DNA of 7,532 nt from JBDSGC01 sp046594105 (GTDB lineage: Bacteria > Acidobacteriota > Thermoanaerobaculia > Gp7-AA8), in NCBI GenBank assembly GCA_046594105.1, contig JBKJQB010000134.1, positions 1 through 7,532 of the forward strand, in the 5' to 3' direction. Both the position numbers and the translations under genes were made by a program. The notes beneath the pieces are model-generated. The model was not told the origin of the DNA. It saw only the letters and a list, made by a program, of their open reading frames with translations, and made no database searches. This document shows positions 1 through 6,435 of this stretch, piece by piece (position 1 is the stretch's first letter; every line of letters starts with the position of its first letter).

Positions 1-4
1 GGCG

Positions 5-898
5 ATGCGGGTTGGCCTTCTGACTCCCGGATCGGTCAACGACAGCGGCTGGAACGCCATCGCCTACGAAGGACTGCAGCGCATCCACGCGGAGCTCGGA
101 GCGGAGATCTCTCATCAGGAAACGAAGACCCCGGCGGAGTTCGAGGAGGGGTTCCGCTCCTTCGGCGCGAAATCGTTCGACCTCGCCTTCGGCCACGGCT
201 TCGAGTTTCAGGACGCGGCGCTCAAGGCGGGCCGCCAGTTCCCGAAGACGGTCTTCATCACCACGTCGGGCAACTCTGTGGCACCCAACGTCTCCCCCAT
301 GGTCTTTCAGCTGGAGCAGGCCACCTACCTCCTCGGAATCATCGCCGCGCGCGAATCGAAAACCCACAAGGCCGGACTGGTCGGCGGAATCAACCTGCCA
401 TCCATCGCCTCGACCTTTCTCGCGTTCCGCGCCGGCGCGCAATCGGTCGATCCAGAGTTCGAGGTCAAAGAGGTCTACATCGGGAACTTCGACGACGCCG
501 GTGCGGCCAAACTGGCCACGCTCTCGCTCATCAATGCCGGCTGCGACTTCGTTTTCCATCAGGCCAACGAAGCGGGCCGCGGCGTGTTCCAGGCCTGTCA
601 GGAGCGCAAGGTCCGCTGCTTCGGCTCGAACAAGAACCAGAACGATCTCGCTCCCGATGTGATCGTGGCCTCCGCAGTGCTCGACGTCCCCGCCGCCTTC
701 GTCTACATGGCCCGGCGGGTTCACGACCACAAGTTCCAGCCGCAGGTCTACTGGCTGGGCATGAACGAAGGCATCGTTTCGGTGGCCTGGAACGATCGAT
801 TGAAAGCAGGCCTCGCGCCGAAAACCATCAGCGAGGTGGAACGAATCGGCGCGGACATCCGCAGCAACAAGTTCCAGGTTCCGCGCGGGAAGTTCTAG
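5..898 (+). CDS. BMP-family ABC transporter substrate-binding protein (probably 5'-partial)
   Basis: Extracytoplasmic binding protein that captures a nucleoside or related small ligand and delivers it to the permeases encoded downstream. The fold is recognisable along the whole 297 residues. An opening strand reads VGLLTPGSVNDSGWN (residues 3-17), followed by YEGL. A GHGFEFQDAA segment lies at 63-72 and the FQLEQATYLLGIIAA helix at 101-115. GLVGG is at 124-128, and YIGNFDDAGAAK (158-169) matches the family's YIGSFDD region. The ATG at 5 begins directly at the first beta strand of the mature domain, with no signal peptide or lipobox. The reading frame stays open to the window edge, so the true start with its export signal almost certainly lies upstream. 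It is followed by the ATPase and two permeases of the same import system. The family is clear from motifs. The exact ligand is unknown; purine nucleosides are the best guess from characterised relatives. Confidence 0.88.
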   Translation: MRVGLLTPGSVNDSGWNAIAYEGLQRIHAELGAEISHQETKTPAEFEEGFRSFGAKSFDLAFGHGFEFQDAALKAGRQFPKTVFITTSGNSVAPNVSPMVFQLEQATYLLGIIAARESKTHKAGLVGGINLPSIASTFLAFRAGAQSVDPEFEVKEVYIGNFDDAGAAKLATLSLINAGCDFVFHQANEAGRGVFQACQERKVRCFGSNKNQNDLAPDVIVASAVLDVPAAFVYMARRVHDHKFQPQVYWLGMNEGIVSVAWNDRLKAGLAPKTISEVERIGADIRSNKFQVPRGKF

Positions 899-1002
899 CC
901 GGCACGGCCGGCCGTGCCGGCCTGGGAGCCTGCGCGGCAGAACTTCCTGGAGCGTGATCCTGGCGGAGCCTTGGGCAACCAGCGGCGCCGGCCGTGCCGG
1001 CC
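888..1002. repeat. Palindromic repeat element between binding-protein and ATPase genes
   Basis: Bases 898-921 form a perfect 24-bp palindrome (half-site GCCGGCACGGCC) starting on the last base of the TAG stop codon. It is nested inside a 9-bp inverted pair, GGAAGTTCT at 888-896 and AGAACTTCC at 939-947. A 16-base segment, GCCGGCCGTGCCGGCC, occurs at 907-922 and again at 987-1002. The stretch GCGGCAGAAC (934-943) followed by CTGGAG (947-952) recurs at 4493-4512 inside the large inverted repeat, so the two places appear to carry members of one dispersed family. In RNA this would fold into a strong hairpin between the first and second genes of the operon. It could protect the upstream message or reduce read-through, but there is no T-run for a classical terminator. 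Confidence 0.7.
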
Positions 1003-1025
1003 CTGCGCTACGCTTCGGCTGCGGC

Positions 1026-2456
1026 ATGATCTCCCTCCAACACATCCAGAAGCGCTTCGGCGGCACTATCGCCGTCGACGAGGTCTCGCTGACGATGGCA
1101 CCGGGGGAGATCATCGGTCTGGTCGGCGAGAACGGCGCCGGCAAGAGCACGCTGATGGGTGTGGTGGCCGGCGAGCTGGTTCCCGATTCCGGCACCATCG
1201 AAGGGATCGCGCCGGGTGCGATCGGATTTGTGCATCAGCACTTCCTGCTCGTCTCGGAATTCACCATCGCCGAAAACCTTGCCCTGGCCCGCAGATGGAC
1301 GGCCCAGACGGCGTTCGCCTTCACATCGCGGCGCACGCTGGTCGCAGCGGCGGAACGCACCATCGAAGAGAGCGGCCTTTCGCTCCCCGACGTCCGACGC
1401 CGCGCCAACACTCTCTCGGTGGGCGAACGGTCGAAGCTCGAGCTGATCAAGGCGATCGCCCGCCGGCCACAGCTACTCATCCTCGATGAGCCGACCTCGG
1501 TCCTCACGCCAAGCGAGGCGGACGAGCTGTTCGCGGTCATGCGACGAATGGCCGATGGGGGATGCACGGTGGTCTTCATCAGCCACAGGATCCCCGAAGT
1601 CCTGTCGGTGGCCAGCCGGGTGATCGTCATGCGAAAGGGCCGGCTGATTCTCGACGAGCCGGGCGGCGCCATCTCCGCCGCGAAGCTGGCTCAGAGCATG
1701 ATCGGTCCGCTGTCCGCGTCCCGCCCGCACGCCATTCTGCAATCGATCGAGAGTGCGCAACGGGCTGCCATCCGCTCTCCCTCCGTCAACGAGACCGCCG
1801 ATCCCGTCATTCGGGCCGTCGATCTTCGAGGGGCCACGCTCGAGGGTGTGTCGTTCGACATCCACGCGGGATCGATCGTGGCCATCATCGGGGTCGCCGG
1901 CAACGGGCAGTCGGAGCTGGCGTTGCTGGCGCAGCGGCTTCTCACGCCACGCGCCGGGTCGATCCATATCCGCGGCACGACCGCGTTCATCCCGGAAGAC
2001 CGCACTGGCGACGGGCTGGTCGCCGAAATGTCCATCGCGGAGAATCTGGCGTTGACAGAGCCACGCTGGCGTCCGCGCGATGCCGAGCTGCGGGCGACTG
2101 AGCTGATCGATCGCTATGACATCCGGGCCCGGTCGGCGGTTCAGCACGCAGGATCCCTCTCCGGTGGAAATCAGCAGAAGGTTCTCCTGGCTCGCGCCCT
2201 CGATCGACAGCCGGATGCACTGATCGCCAGTGAACCGACCCGCGGTCTCGACCTGGAGGCCACGCGTTTCGTGCACCAGCAGCTGCGAGTGTCGGCAGCG
2301 CGAGGGGCGGCCATCCTCCTGATCACCTCCGATCTCGAGGAGGCCTTCGCCCTCGCCGACGCCATCCACGTCCTGCATCGCGGTCGTCTCAGCGACCGTC
2401 TCTCGCCGGCTGACGCTTCGTTGCGCGCCGGTTCGCTCATGGCGGGGCTGGGATGA
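1026..2456 (+). CDS. ABC transporter ATP-binding protein with two nucleotide-binding domains (YufO/NupA-like)
   Basis: Cytoplasmic ATPase that powers the BMP-type importer. The 476-residue protein has two fused nucleotide-binding domains. Domain 1 is canonical: Walker A GENGAGKST (34-42), Q-loop Q71, signature LSVGE (130-134), Walker B LLILDE (150-155) and H187. Domain 2 has a degenerate Walker A, GVAGNGQSE (289-297), with glutamine in place of the catalytic lysine. Its signature is LSGGNQ (378-383), and it has ASEPTRGLD (401-409) at Walker B. The degenerate second site is normal for this sugar/nucleoside family, leaving one consensus ATP site. The ATG at 1026 was chosen because MISLQHIQKRFGG matches the usual family start. 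An in-frame GTG at 954 would add 24 residues translated from repeat DNA. No good Shine-Dalgarno precedes 1026. The protein is somewhat short for the family because both domains lack part of the segment after Walker A. It overlaps the next gene by ATGA. Confidence 0.93.
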   Translation: MISLQHIQKRFGGTIAVDEVSLTMAPGEIIGLVGENGAGKSTLMGVVAGELVPDSGTIEGIAPGAIGFVHQHFLLVSEFTIAENLALARRWTAQTAFAFTSRRTLVAAAERTIEESGLSLPDVRRRANTLSVGERSKLELIKAIARRPQLLILDEPTSVLTPSEADELFAVMRRMADGGCTVVFISHRIPEVLSVASRVIVMRKGRLILDEPGGAISAAKLAQSMIGPLSASRPHAILQSIESAQRAAIRSPSVNETADPVIRAVDLRGATLEGVSFDIHAGSIVAIIGVAGNGQSELALLAQRLLTPRAGSIHIRGTTAFIPEDRTGDGLVAEMSIAENLALTEPRWRPRDAELRATELIDRYDIRARSAVQHAGSLSGGNQQKVLLARALDRQPDALIASEPTRGLDLEATRFVHQQLRVSAARGAAILLITSDLEEAFALADAIHVLHRGRLSDRLSPADASLRAGSLMAGLG

Positions 2457-3472
2457 GGCGGGTCACCCTTTCCATCGGCGCAGTCGCCGCATCGACGGTT
2501 CTCCTGCTCGCTTTTGCGGCTGCGTTCGGGCACCCCGCCGGCACGCTTCTCTCCGTTCTCATCGAAGGCTCGATCGGTTCGCGCTTTGCCATCGAGGGGA
2601 CGCTCATCAAATCGGTCCCGCTGTTGTTGACCGGTCTTTCCGTGGCCGTGGCATTCCGGGCGGGAGTCTGGAACATCGGCGCGGAGGGTCAGTTCATCGC
2701 CGGAGCACTCGGTGCGTTGCTGGCCGCGCCATTCGGAGCCATCGCGGCGATGGGCGCTGCCATGGTTGCCGGTATGGCCTGGGCCTCGATCGCCACCCTG
2801 CTGCGCTTCTGGCGCCACGCCCCCGAGGTGCTCACCACCATTCTTCTCAATTTTCTGGCGCTGCATCTCCTGGGGTACGCGGTCAACGGACCGCTGCAGG
2901 AGAGTGGCGCGCGCTATCCGCAATCCGACGCCATCCCCGCGCAGGCCATGCTGCCTCACCTCGGGGCCAGCGAAGTCCACACAGGAGCCCTGATTGCCGT
3001 GGCCACGGCCATCGCGCTCTGGTTCTTTCTCCAGCGCACCACCGCGGGGCTGCGGCTGCGAGCGACCGGATTCAATCCGTCCGCTGCACGCCATGCCGGA
3101 GTGAACGTGGCGGCGCAGATCGCGCGGGCCATGGCCATCTCCGGAGCCGTGGCCGGACTGGCCGGCGGAATCGAGCTCCTCGGCGTGACCCATCGGCTGT
3201 TCGAGCGATTCGCGGCCGGCTATGGCTACTCCGGAATCGCGGTGGCCCTGCTCGCCGATCTGCATCCGCTGACAGCCATTGCCTCGGCACTCTTCTTCGG
3301 CGCGAGCACGACGGGCGCCGGCGAGTTGCAGCGGTCCGCCGGCGTATCGGCATCCATCGCCACCTTCGGCCAGGCCATCGTCATCCTCGCGCTGCTGGCG
3401 TTTCCTGCCGGACTGCGGCTCCGTCGCCAGGCCACGACGGTTGCAGCGCCGGGTGAAGGAGGGGAAGCGTGA
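2453..3472 (+). CDS. ABC transporter permease 1 of the BMP/nucleoside importer (YufP-like)
   Basis: Inner-membrane permease, 339 residues, one of two different subunits that form the transport channel. It begins with a basic MRR and a hydrophobic helix (about 8-27). Further hydrophobic segments lie near 52-68, 79-118, 126-143, 177-193, 222-246, 258-285 and 300-320. Family landmarks are NIGAEGQFIAGA (74-85), the cytoplasmic EVLTTILLNF loop and helix (125-134) that contacts the ATPase, and the GFNPSAARHAG segment (206-216). The start ATG lies inside the ATPase stop (ATGA, 4-base overlap), so translation is probably coupled. Its own stop overlaps the GTG of permease 2 in the same way. The membrane-permease family BPD_transp_2 (branched-chain amino acid, ribose and nucleoside permeases) is a safe call. 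The substrate is inferred from the BMP-type binding protein at the start of the operon. Confidence 0.92.
   Translation: MRRVTLSIGAVAASTVLLLAFAAAFGHPAGTLLSVLIEGSIGSRFAIEGTLIKSVPLLLTGLSVAVAFRAGVWNIGAEGQFIAGALGALLAAPFGAIAAMGAAMVAGMAWASIATLLRFWRHAPEVLTTILLNFLALHLLGYAVNGPLQESGARYPQSDAIPAQAMLPHLGASEVHTGALIAVATAIALWFFLQRTTAGLRLRATGFNPSAARHAGVNVAAQIARAMAISGAVAGLAGGIELLGVTHRLFERFAAGYGYSGIAVALLADLHPLTAIASALFFGASTTGAGELQRSAGVSASIATFGQAIVILALLAFPAGLRLRRQATTVAAPGEGGEA
3456..3462 (+). promoter_or_regulatory. Strong Shine-Dalgarno site for permease 2
   Basis: AAGGAGG lies within the 3' end of the permease 1 gene, six bases before the GTG at 3469. It is the best ribosome-binding site in this operon and supports the GTG as the true start of permease 2. 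Confidence 0.7.
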
Positions 3473-4326
3473 TCGCTGAGCTCGCGCAGTTCGTTCCGCT
3501 GGCGCTGGCCGCATCGGTCCCGCTCCTCCTTGCCGTCGAAGGGGAACTGATCGTGGAGCGTTCCGGCATCATCAACCTCAGCATTGAGGGAATGATGCTC
3601 GCAGCCGCGCTGGGGGCCGTCGTCGCCGCGCAGATCAGCCACAGCACCGCAGTCGGATTTGCCGGCGGCATCGCCGGCGCCGCGGTGATCGGCTTGTGCT
3701 TCGGCTTCTTCACGATCTTGCGCGGCGCCGACCAGATCGTCACCGGCACCGCCGTCAACCTCCTGGCCCTCGGCCTCACCGGTTTCCTGGCGCGGGAGCT
3801 GTCCGATCGCGGGCTCTTCGCGCCGCCGTTGCCGCATCTCGATCACGACAGCATCCTTCCCTTCGCCTGGCTGATCGTGCCGGTGATTCTGTCGACGCTG
3901 CTCTGGAACACTCCCTTCGGCCTGCGTCTTCGCGCCTGTGGCGAACATCCCGCGGCGGTGCGCGGCAGCGGATTCTCCGTAGAGGCACACCGCTGGATCG
4001 CGCTGTCGATCGAGATGTTGCTCATCGGAATTGGTGGCGCCTACCTGTCCCTGGCACTCTCCGGCGGGTTCGCCGAGAACATGACCGCCGGTCGCGGCTT
4101 CATCGCTCTGTCCATCGTGATCTTTGGACGCTGGCGTTTCCGCGGGGCCATCATCGGAACGGCGGTCTTCGGTATGGCGGCAGCGGCGCAGTACGCGATC
4201 CAGGCGAGCGGCCGGGGCATCCCCTTTCACCTCCTGCTGGCAGTTCCCTACGCAGTGACGCTGCTGATTCTCTGCGGCGTCGCGGGAAGAGTGCGCGCGC
4301 CGGAAGCGCTTGGGAAACGGGGATAG
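3469..4326 (+). CDS. ABC transporter permease 2 of the BMP/nucleoside importer (YufQ-like)
   Basis: Second inner-membrane permease, 285 residues, expected to pair with permease 1. Hydrophobic segments lie near 8-23, 42-54, 63-84, 92-106, 130-146, 177-198, 208-220, 226-241 and 253-273. Family signatures are ERSGIINLSIEGMM (30-43), the ADQIVTGTAVN segment (87-97), GLRLRACGEHPAAV (151-164) and the well conserved NMTAGRGFIALSIVIFGRW stretch (204-222). The start is GTG, overlapping the permease 1 stop as GTGA and preceded by a strong AAGGAGG, so the two permeases should be made in matched amounts. It is the last gene of the operon. The intergenic repeat region begins right after its TAG stop, and no T-rich terminator follows directly. 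Confidence 0.92.
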   Translation: MIAELAQFVPLALAASVPLLLAVEGELIVERSGIINLSIEGMMLAAALGAVVAAQISHSTAVGFAGGIAGAAVIGLCFGFFTILRGADQIVTGTAVNLLALGLTGFLARELSDRGLFAPPLPHLDHDSILPFAWLIVPVILSTLLWNTPFGLRLRACGEHPAAVRGSGFSVEAHRWIALSIEMLLIGIGGAYLSLALSGGFAENMTAGRGFIALSIVIFGRWRFRGAIIGTAVFGMAAAAQYAIQASGRGIPFHLLLAVPYAVTLLILCGVAGRVRAPEALGKRG

Positions 4327-4345
4327 GTACGCACGCGTCTCACGG

Positions 4346-4404
4346 TCATCCTGAGCAAGGGACAGCGCGTGCGCTGCGCCTGAGAGAAAGAAACCGGCTC
4401 GATC
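4346..4404. repeat. Dispersed TCATCCTGAGC repeat, copy 1
   Basis: Begins with TCATCCTGAGC (4346-4356) and continues through a CAGCGC-GT-GCGCTG palindrome (4363-4376) to GAGAGAAAGAAACCGG (4382-4397). A related copy lies at 7287-7335, with 10 of 11 matches in the first block and 14 of 16 in the last. That copy is about 10 bases shorter in the middle because it lacks the palindrome. This resembles a dispersed intergenic repeat whose function is unknown to me. Confidence 0.55.
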
Positions 4405-4413
4405 CAGAGCCGG
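4382..4413 (-). terminator. Possible leftward transcription terminator hairpin
   Basis: Read on the minus strand, CCGGCTC (4413-4407) pairs with GAGCCGG (4400-4394) across a 6-base loop. It is followed by the pyrimidine tract TTTCTTTCTCTC (4393-4382). This layout fits an imperfect intrinsic terminator for transcripts coming leftward from the carboxylase gene about 500 bases away. The tract is not a pure T-run and the element lies within a dispersed repeat, so the role is an inference. Confidence 0.35.
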
Positions 4414-4415
4414 CG

Positions 4416-4625
4416 CAGCGGGCGCCAGAATGTAGCCCCCGGCGCCAGCCGGGGGAACAACGAGCAGCCTCGCATGCGAGCCCGCGTAGCGGGCGGCAGA
4501 ACAGGTCTGGAGTTGGATCGCGGCCCGACTTCGCTGCTCTTCTGTCGCCCGCTACGCGGGCTCGTTTCTGACTGGGCATCTCAATCCCCCGGCTGGCGCC
4601 GGGGGCTACATTCTGGCGCCCGCTG
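4416..4625. repeat. Large composite inverted repeat with 86-base arms
   Basis: Two composite units face each other around one axis at about 4520.5. The outer blocks 4416-4456 and 4585-4625 are perfect inverted copies of 41 bases. The inner blocks 4477-4501 and 4540-4564 match at 24 of 25. Between outer and inner block each arm has exactly 20 bases that do not match (4457-4476 against 4565-4584). The central spacer is 4502-4539. Each arm also contains its own hairpins: CCCCCGGC-GCCA-GCCGGGGG (4436-4455) and GCCCGC-GTA-GCGGGC (4480-4494). Such paired palindromic units resemble REP/BIME-type intergenic elements, which in many bacteria are mobilised by single-copy RAYT transposases. No such gene is in this window. 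Confidence 0.85.
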
Positions 4626-4778
4626 TCGCGGGCTGATTGCGGACAGATCTGAGGTTCCTGCCCCTTGATTCCAGCCCCGGTTGCGCTCGCAAACCCGCAT
4701 AAAACCTCGGAGTTTCTTGGAGGCCGGGGCACTGAACAGGGCGCAGCCAATGAGAAAAAGAAAAGAGAGCCTCCTCAT
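4581..4778 (-). pseudogene. Short signal-peptide-like reading frame running into repeat DNA (remnant or chance)
   Basis: On the minus strand an ATG at 4778 (an in-frame GTG lies at 4787) opens a frame beginning MRRLSFLFLIGCALFSAPAS. This has a basic start, a hydrophobic core, a lipobox-like LIGC and an AxA-type end. A GAAGG lies about 11 bases upstream. After roughly 20 more residues the frame enters the right arm of the large inverted repeat, where it becomes arginine- and proline-rich and stops. This could be the 5' scar of a secreted-protein gene cut off by repeat insertion. A pyrimidine-rich tract can also encode such a hydrophobic stretch by chance. No family is recognised. Confidence 0.2.
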
Positions 4779-4812
4779 CGAGTGCACGGCCTTCGACGGT
4801 TTCTTAGAACCT

Positions 4813-4832
4813 GGTGAATCGCGCGATTCGCC
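4813..4832. terminator. 20-bp palindrome beyond the carboxylase stop codon (possible bidirectional terminator)
   Basis: GGTGAATC (4813-4820), GCGC, GATTCGCC (4825-4832) form a palindrome that is perfect except for one T:G pair. It lies about 70 bases past the stop codon of the leftward carboxylase gene. No T-run follows on either strand, so it may be a processing or stability hairpin rather than a true terminator. Confidence 0.3.
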
Positions 4833-4900
4833 GTTGAGGGGGTGCTAAACGCTGCAGTGGCTCTGGGCGAAGCGAACGTGGCGCCGAGTCGTCGCTCTTC

Positions 4901-6388
4901 TCAGCCCCGTCCCCACCCGCCCAGCGAGTCCCAGACGCTGGGGATGGACGTCGCGCCGCCGCCTGCGGGCGCGGGTTCCGGGCGGCGGGCCTCGGAGGAA
5001 AGCATGGCGGCGATGAGGGGAACGACCGCGGGAACGGTCTCGCGCAGTTCCTCTTCGTGCTCGCTGAGAAATCGCGTGGAGACCAGGCCCTCGCGAAAGG
5101 CGCGGTGCGCGACCACGCGGCCAAGCCAGGAGAGATTCGTTCTGGTGCCGAGGATGGCATAGTCGCCGATGGCGGCAACGAGCCGGTCGATGGCTGCTTC
5201 GCGCGACTCAGCGAACGCGATCAACTTCGCCAGCATCGGATCGAAGCGCACGCCGATGGTGCTTCCCTCGGTGACGCCGGAGTCCACCCGCACGCCAGGA
5301 CCGGACGGCTCCCGGTACACGCCGATGGTGCCGCTCTGCGGGAGGAAGCGGTCGTCCGGATCTTCGGCGTACACCCGAACCTCGATGGCGTGTCCGCGCT
5401 GTTGCAGCTCATCCTGTCGCCAGATGCGCGCCGATCCGGAAGCCAGTTCGAGCTGCGCGCGCACCAGGTCCACACCGACCACCTGCTCGGTGACGGGATG
5501 CTCGACCTGGAGCCGCGTATTCATCTCCAGGAAGTAAAAGTCCATCTCCGGAGTGACGATGAACTCGACGGTTCCGGCGTTGCGATAGTTCACCCCACGC
5601 GCCGCCGCGATCGCCGCGGCGGCCATTTTCTGGCGCAGCTCATCGGGATAACGCGGCGCGGGAGACTCTTCGACCACCTTCTGATGACGGCGCTGCAGCG
5701 AGCAGTCGCGCTCGAACAGATGCACGACGTTGCCGTTTCCGTCGCCGAAGATCTGGAACTCGACGTGCCGGGGCTGTTCGATGTAACGCTCCAGCAGCAG
5801 GCGATCGTCGCCGAATGCTTTGAGGGCCTCGCGCTGCGCCGATTCGATGGCATCGGTGAGCTCGCCGGCCGCGGTGATGATCTTCATCCCCTTTCCACCG
5901 CCGCCCGCGCTGGCTTTCACCAGCAAGGGGAATCCGATGCGCGTGGCCTCACGGGCCAGCGTTGCCGGATTCTGATCGTCGCCGTCGTAACCGGGAACCA
6001 CCGGCACGCCGAGCTTCGTCATCAGATGGCGCGACTCCGCTTTCGATCCCATGGCGGCGATCGATTCGGCGGTGGGACCGACGAACACGATGCCGGCATC
6101 GGCGCAGGCCGCGGCCAGCTCGGCGCGCTCGGACAGGAATCCGTAGCCAGGGTGCAGCGCATCGGCGCCGCAGGCACGGGCCGCGTCGATGACCTTGACG
6201 ATGTCGAGATAGGTCGCCCGCGCATCGCCGCTGCCCAGGGACACCGCGTCATCGAAGAAACGCCGCGGAAACGACACATCGTCGCTTTCGGAAAACGCCA
6301 GGGCCGACTGGATGCCCATCTCGCGGCAGGCCCGGGCGATGCGCACGGCGATCTCTCCGCGGTTGGGGACGAGCAGCTTCCTGATCAT
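4901..6388 (-). CDS. Biotin carboxylase subunit of an acyl-CoA carboxylase (AccC/LiuD-like), lacking a biotin carrier domain
   Basis: Cytosolic enzyme that uses ATP and bicarbonate to carboxylate protein-bound biotin, the first half-reaction of acetyl-, propionyl- or methylcrotonyl-CoA carboxylases. Its 495 residues contain the N-terminal domain (KLLVPNRGEIAVRI, 4-17; HPGYGFLSE, 79-87), the ATP-grasp domain (about 115-315) with glycine-rich AGGGGKGM (161-168), and the C-terminal biotin carboxylase domain (about 333-440). Residues known in E. coli AccC are visible at nearly the same numbers: K116, K158, H208, E210, K237, E275, E288, N290, R292, Q294, E296 and R338. A tail of about 55 residues ends SVWDSLGGWGRG, which resembles the point where methylcrotonyl-CoA carboxylase alpha chains enter their linker and biotin domains, but here a stop follows. 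The neighbouring methylglutaconyl-CoA hydratase-like gene suggests leucine catabolism. Acetyl- or propionyl-CoA carboxylase remains possible. Confidence 0.9.
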   Translation of the reverse strand: MIRKLLVPNRGEIAVRIARACREMGIQSALAFSESDDVSFPRRFFDDAVSLGSGDARATYLDIVKVIDAARACGADALHPGYGFLSERAELAAACADAGIVFVGPTAESIAAMGSKAESRHLMTKLGVPVVPGYDGDDQNPATLAREATRIGFPLLVKASAGGGGKGMKIITAAGELTDAIESAQREALKAFGDDRLLLERYIEQPRHVEFQIFGDGNGNVVHLFERDCSLQRRHQKVVEESPAPRYPDELRQKMAAAAIAAARGVNYRNAGTVEFIVTPEMDFYFLEMNTRLQVEHPVTEQVVGVDLVRAQLELASGSARIWRQDELQQRGHAIEVRVYAEDPDDRFLPQSGTIGVYREPSGPGVRVDSGVTEGSTIGVRFDPMLAKLIAFAESREAAIDRLVAAIGDYAILGTRTNLSWLGRVVAHRAFREGLVSTRFLSEHEEELRETVPAVVPLIAAMLSSEARRPEPAPAGGGATSIPSVWDSLGGWGRG

Positions 6389-6435
6389 CGAACGGCTCTC
6401 ACCCGCTGCTTGTCGCCAGCACCCACCGTCTGGAA

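Larger units (their letters stand above)
4327..4900. other. Convergent intergenic region, repeat-rich, without a convincing gene
   Basis: This 574-base stretch lies between the 3' ends of the permease 2 gene and the biotin carboxylase gene. It holds, in order, a dispersed repeat copy with a small hairpin (4346-4413), a composite inverted repeat (4416-4625), and a region with several short inverted pairs such as GCCCCGG at 4674-4680 with CCGGGGC at 4724-4730. A purine-rich run follows at 4751-4768, and then a 20-bp palindrome (4813-4832). Open frames here are short, arginine-, proline- and serine-rich, and mostly translated from the repeats. No tRNA or other structured RNA gene was recognised. 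Confidence 0.75.

Noticed and set aside
954..1025. GTG start extending the ATPase by 24 residues
   Set aside because: The extension is translated from repeat DNA, has its GGAG only one base from the GTG, and does not match the family N-terminus, which begins at the ATG at 1026.
1890..1916. Broken second Walker A (GNGQSE) in the ATPase as a sign of a pseudogene
   Set aside because: The lysine-to-glutamine change in domain 2 is a regular trait of BMP-type nucleoside ABC ATPases. Domain 1 is intact and the frame is open throughout.
1473..2378. 301-codon minus-strand open frame opposite the ATPase gene
   Set aside because: It is an antisense shadow of the two nucleotide-binding domains and has no recognisable family features.
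2171..3514. 447-codon minus-strand open frame opposite the ATPase and permease 1 genes
   Set aside because: Its composition is dominated by glycine, arginine, glutamate and glutamine without motifs. The plus strand encodes clear transporter proteins with tight start-stop overlaps.
4346..4750. 134-codon minus-strand open frame in the convergent gap
   Set aside because: It is translated largely from the inverted repeats and is rich in arginine, serine and cysteine. Such frames are typical false predictions in repeat DNA.
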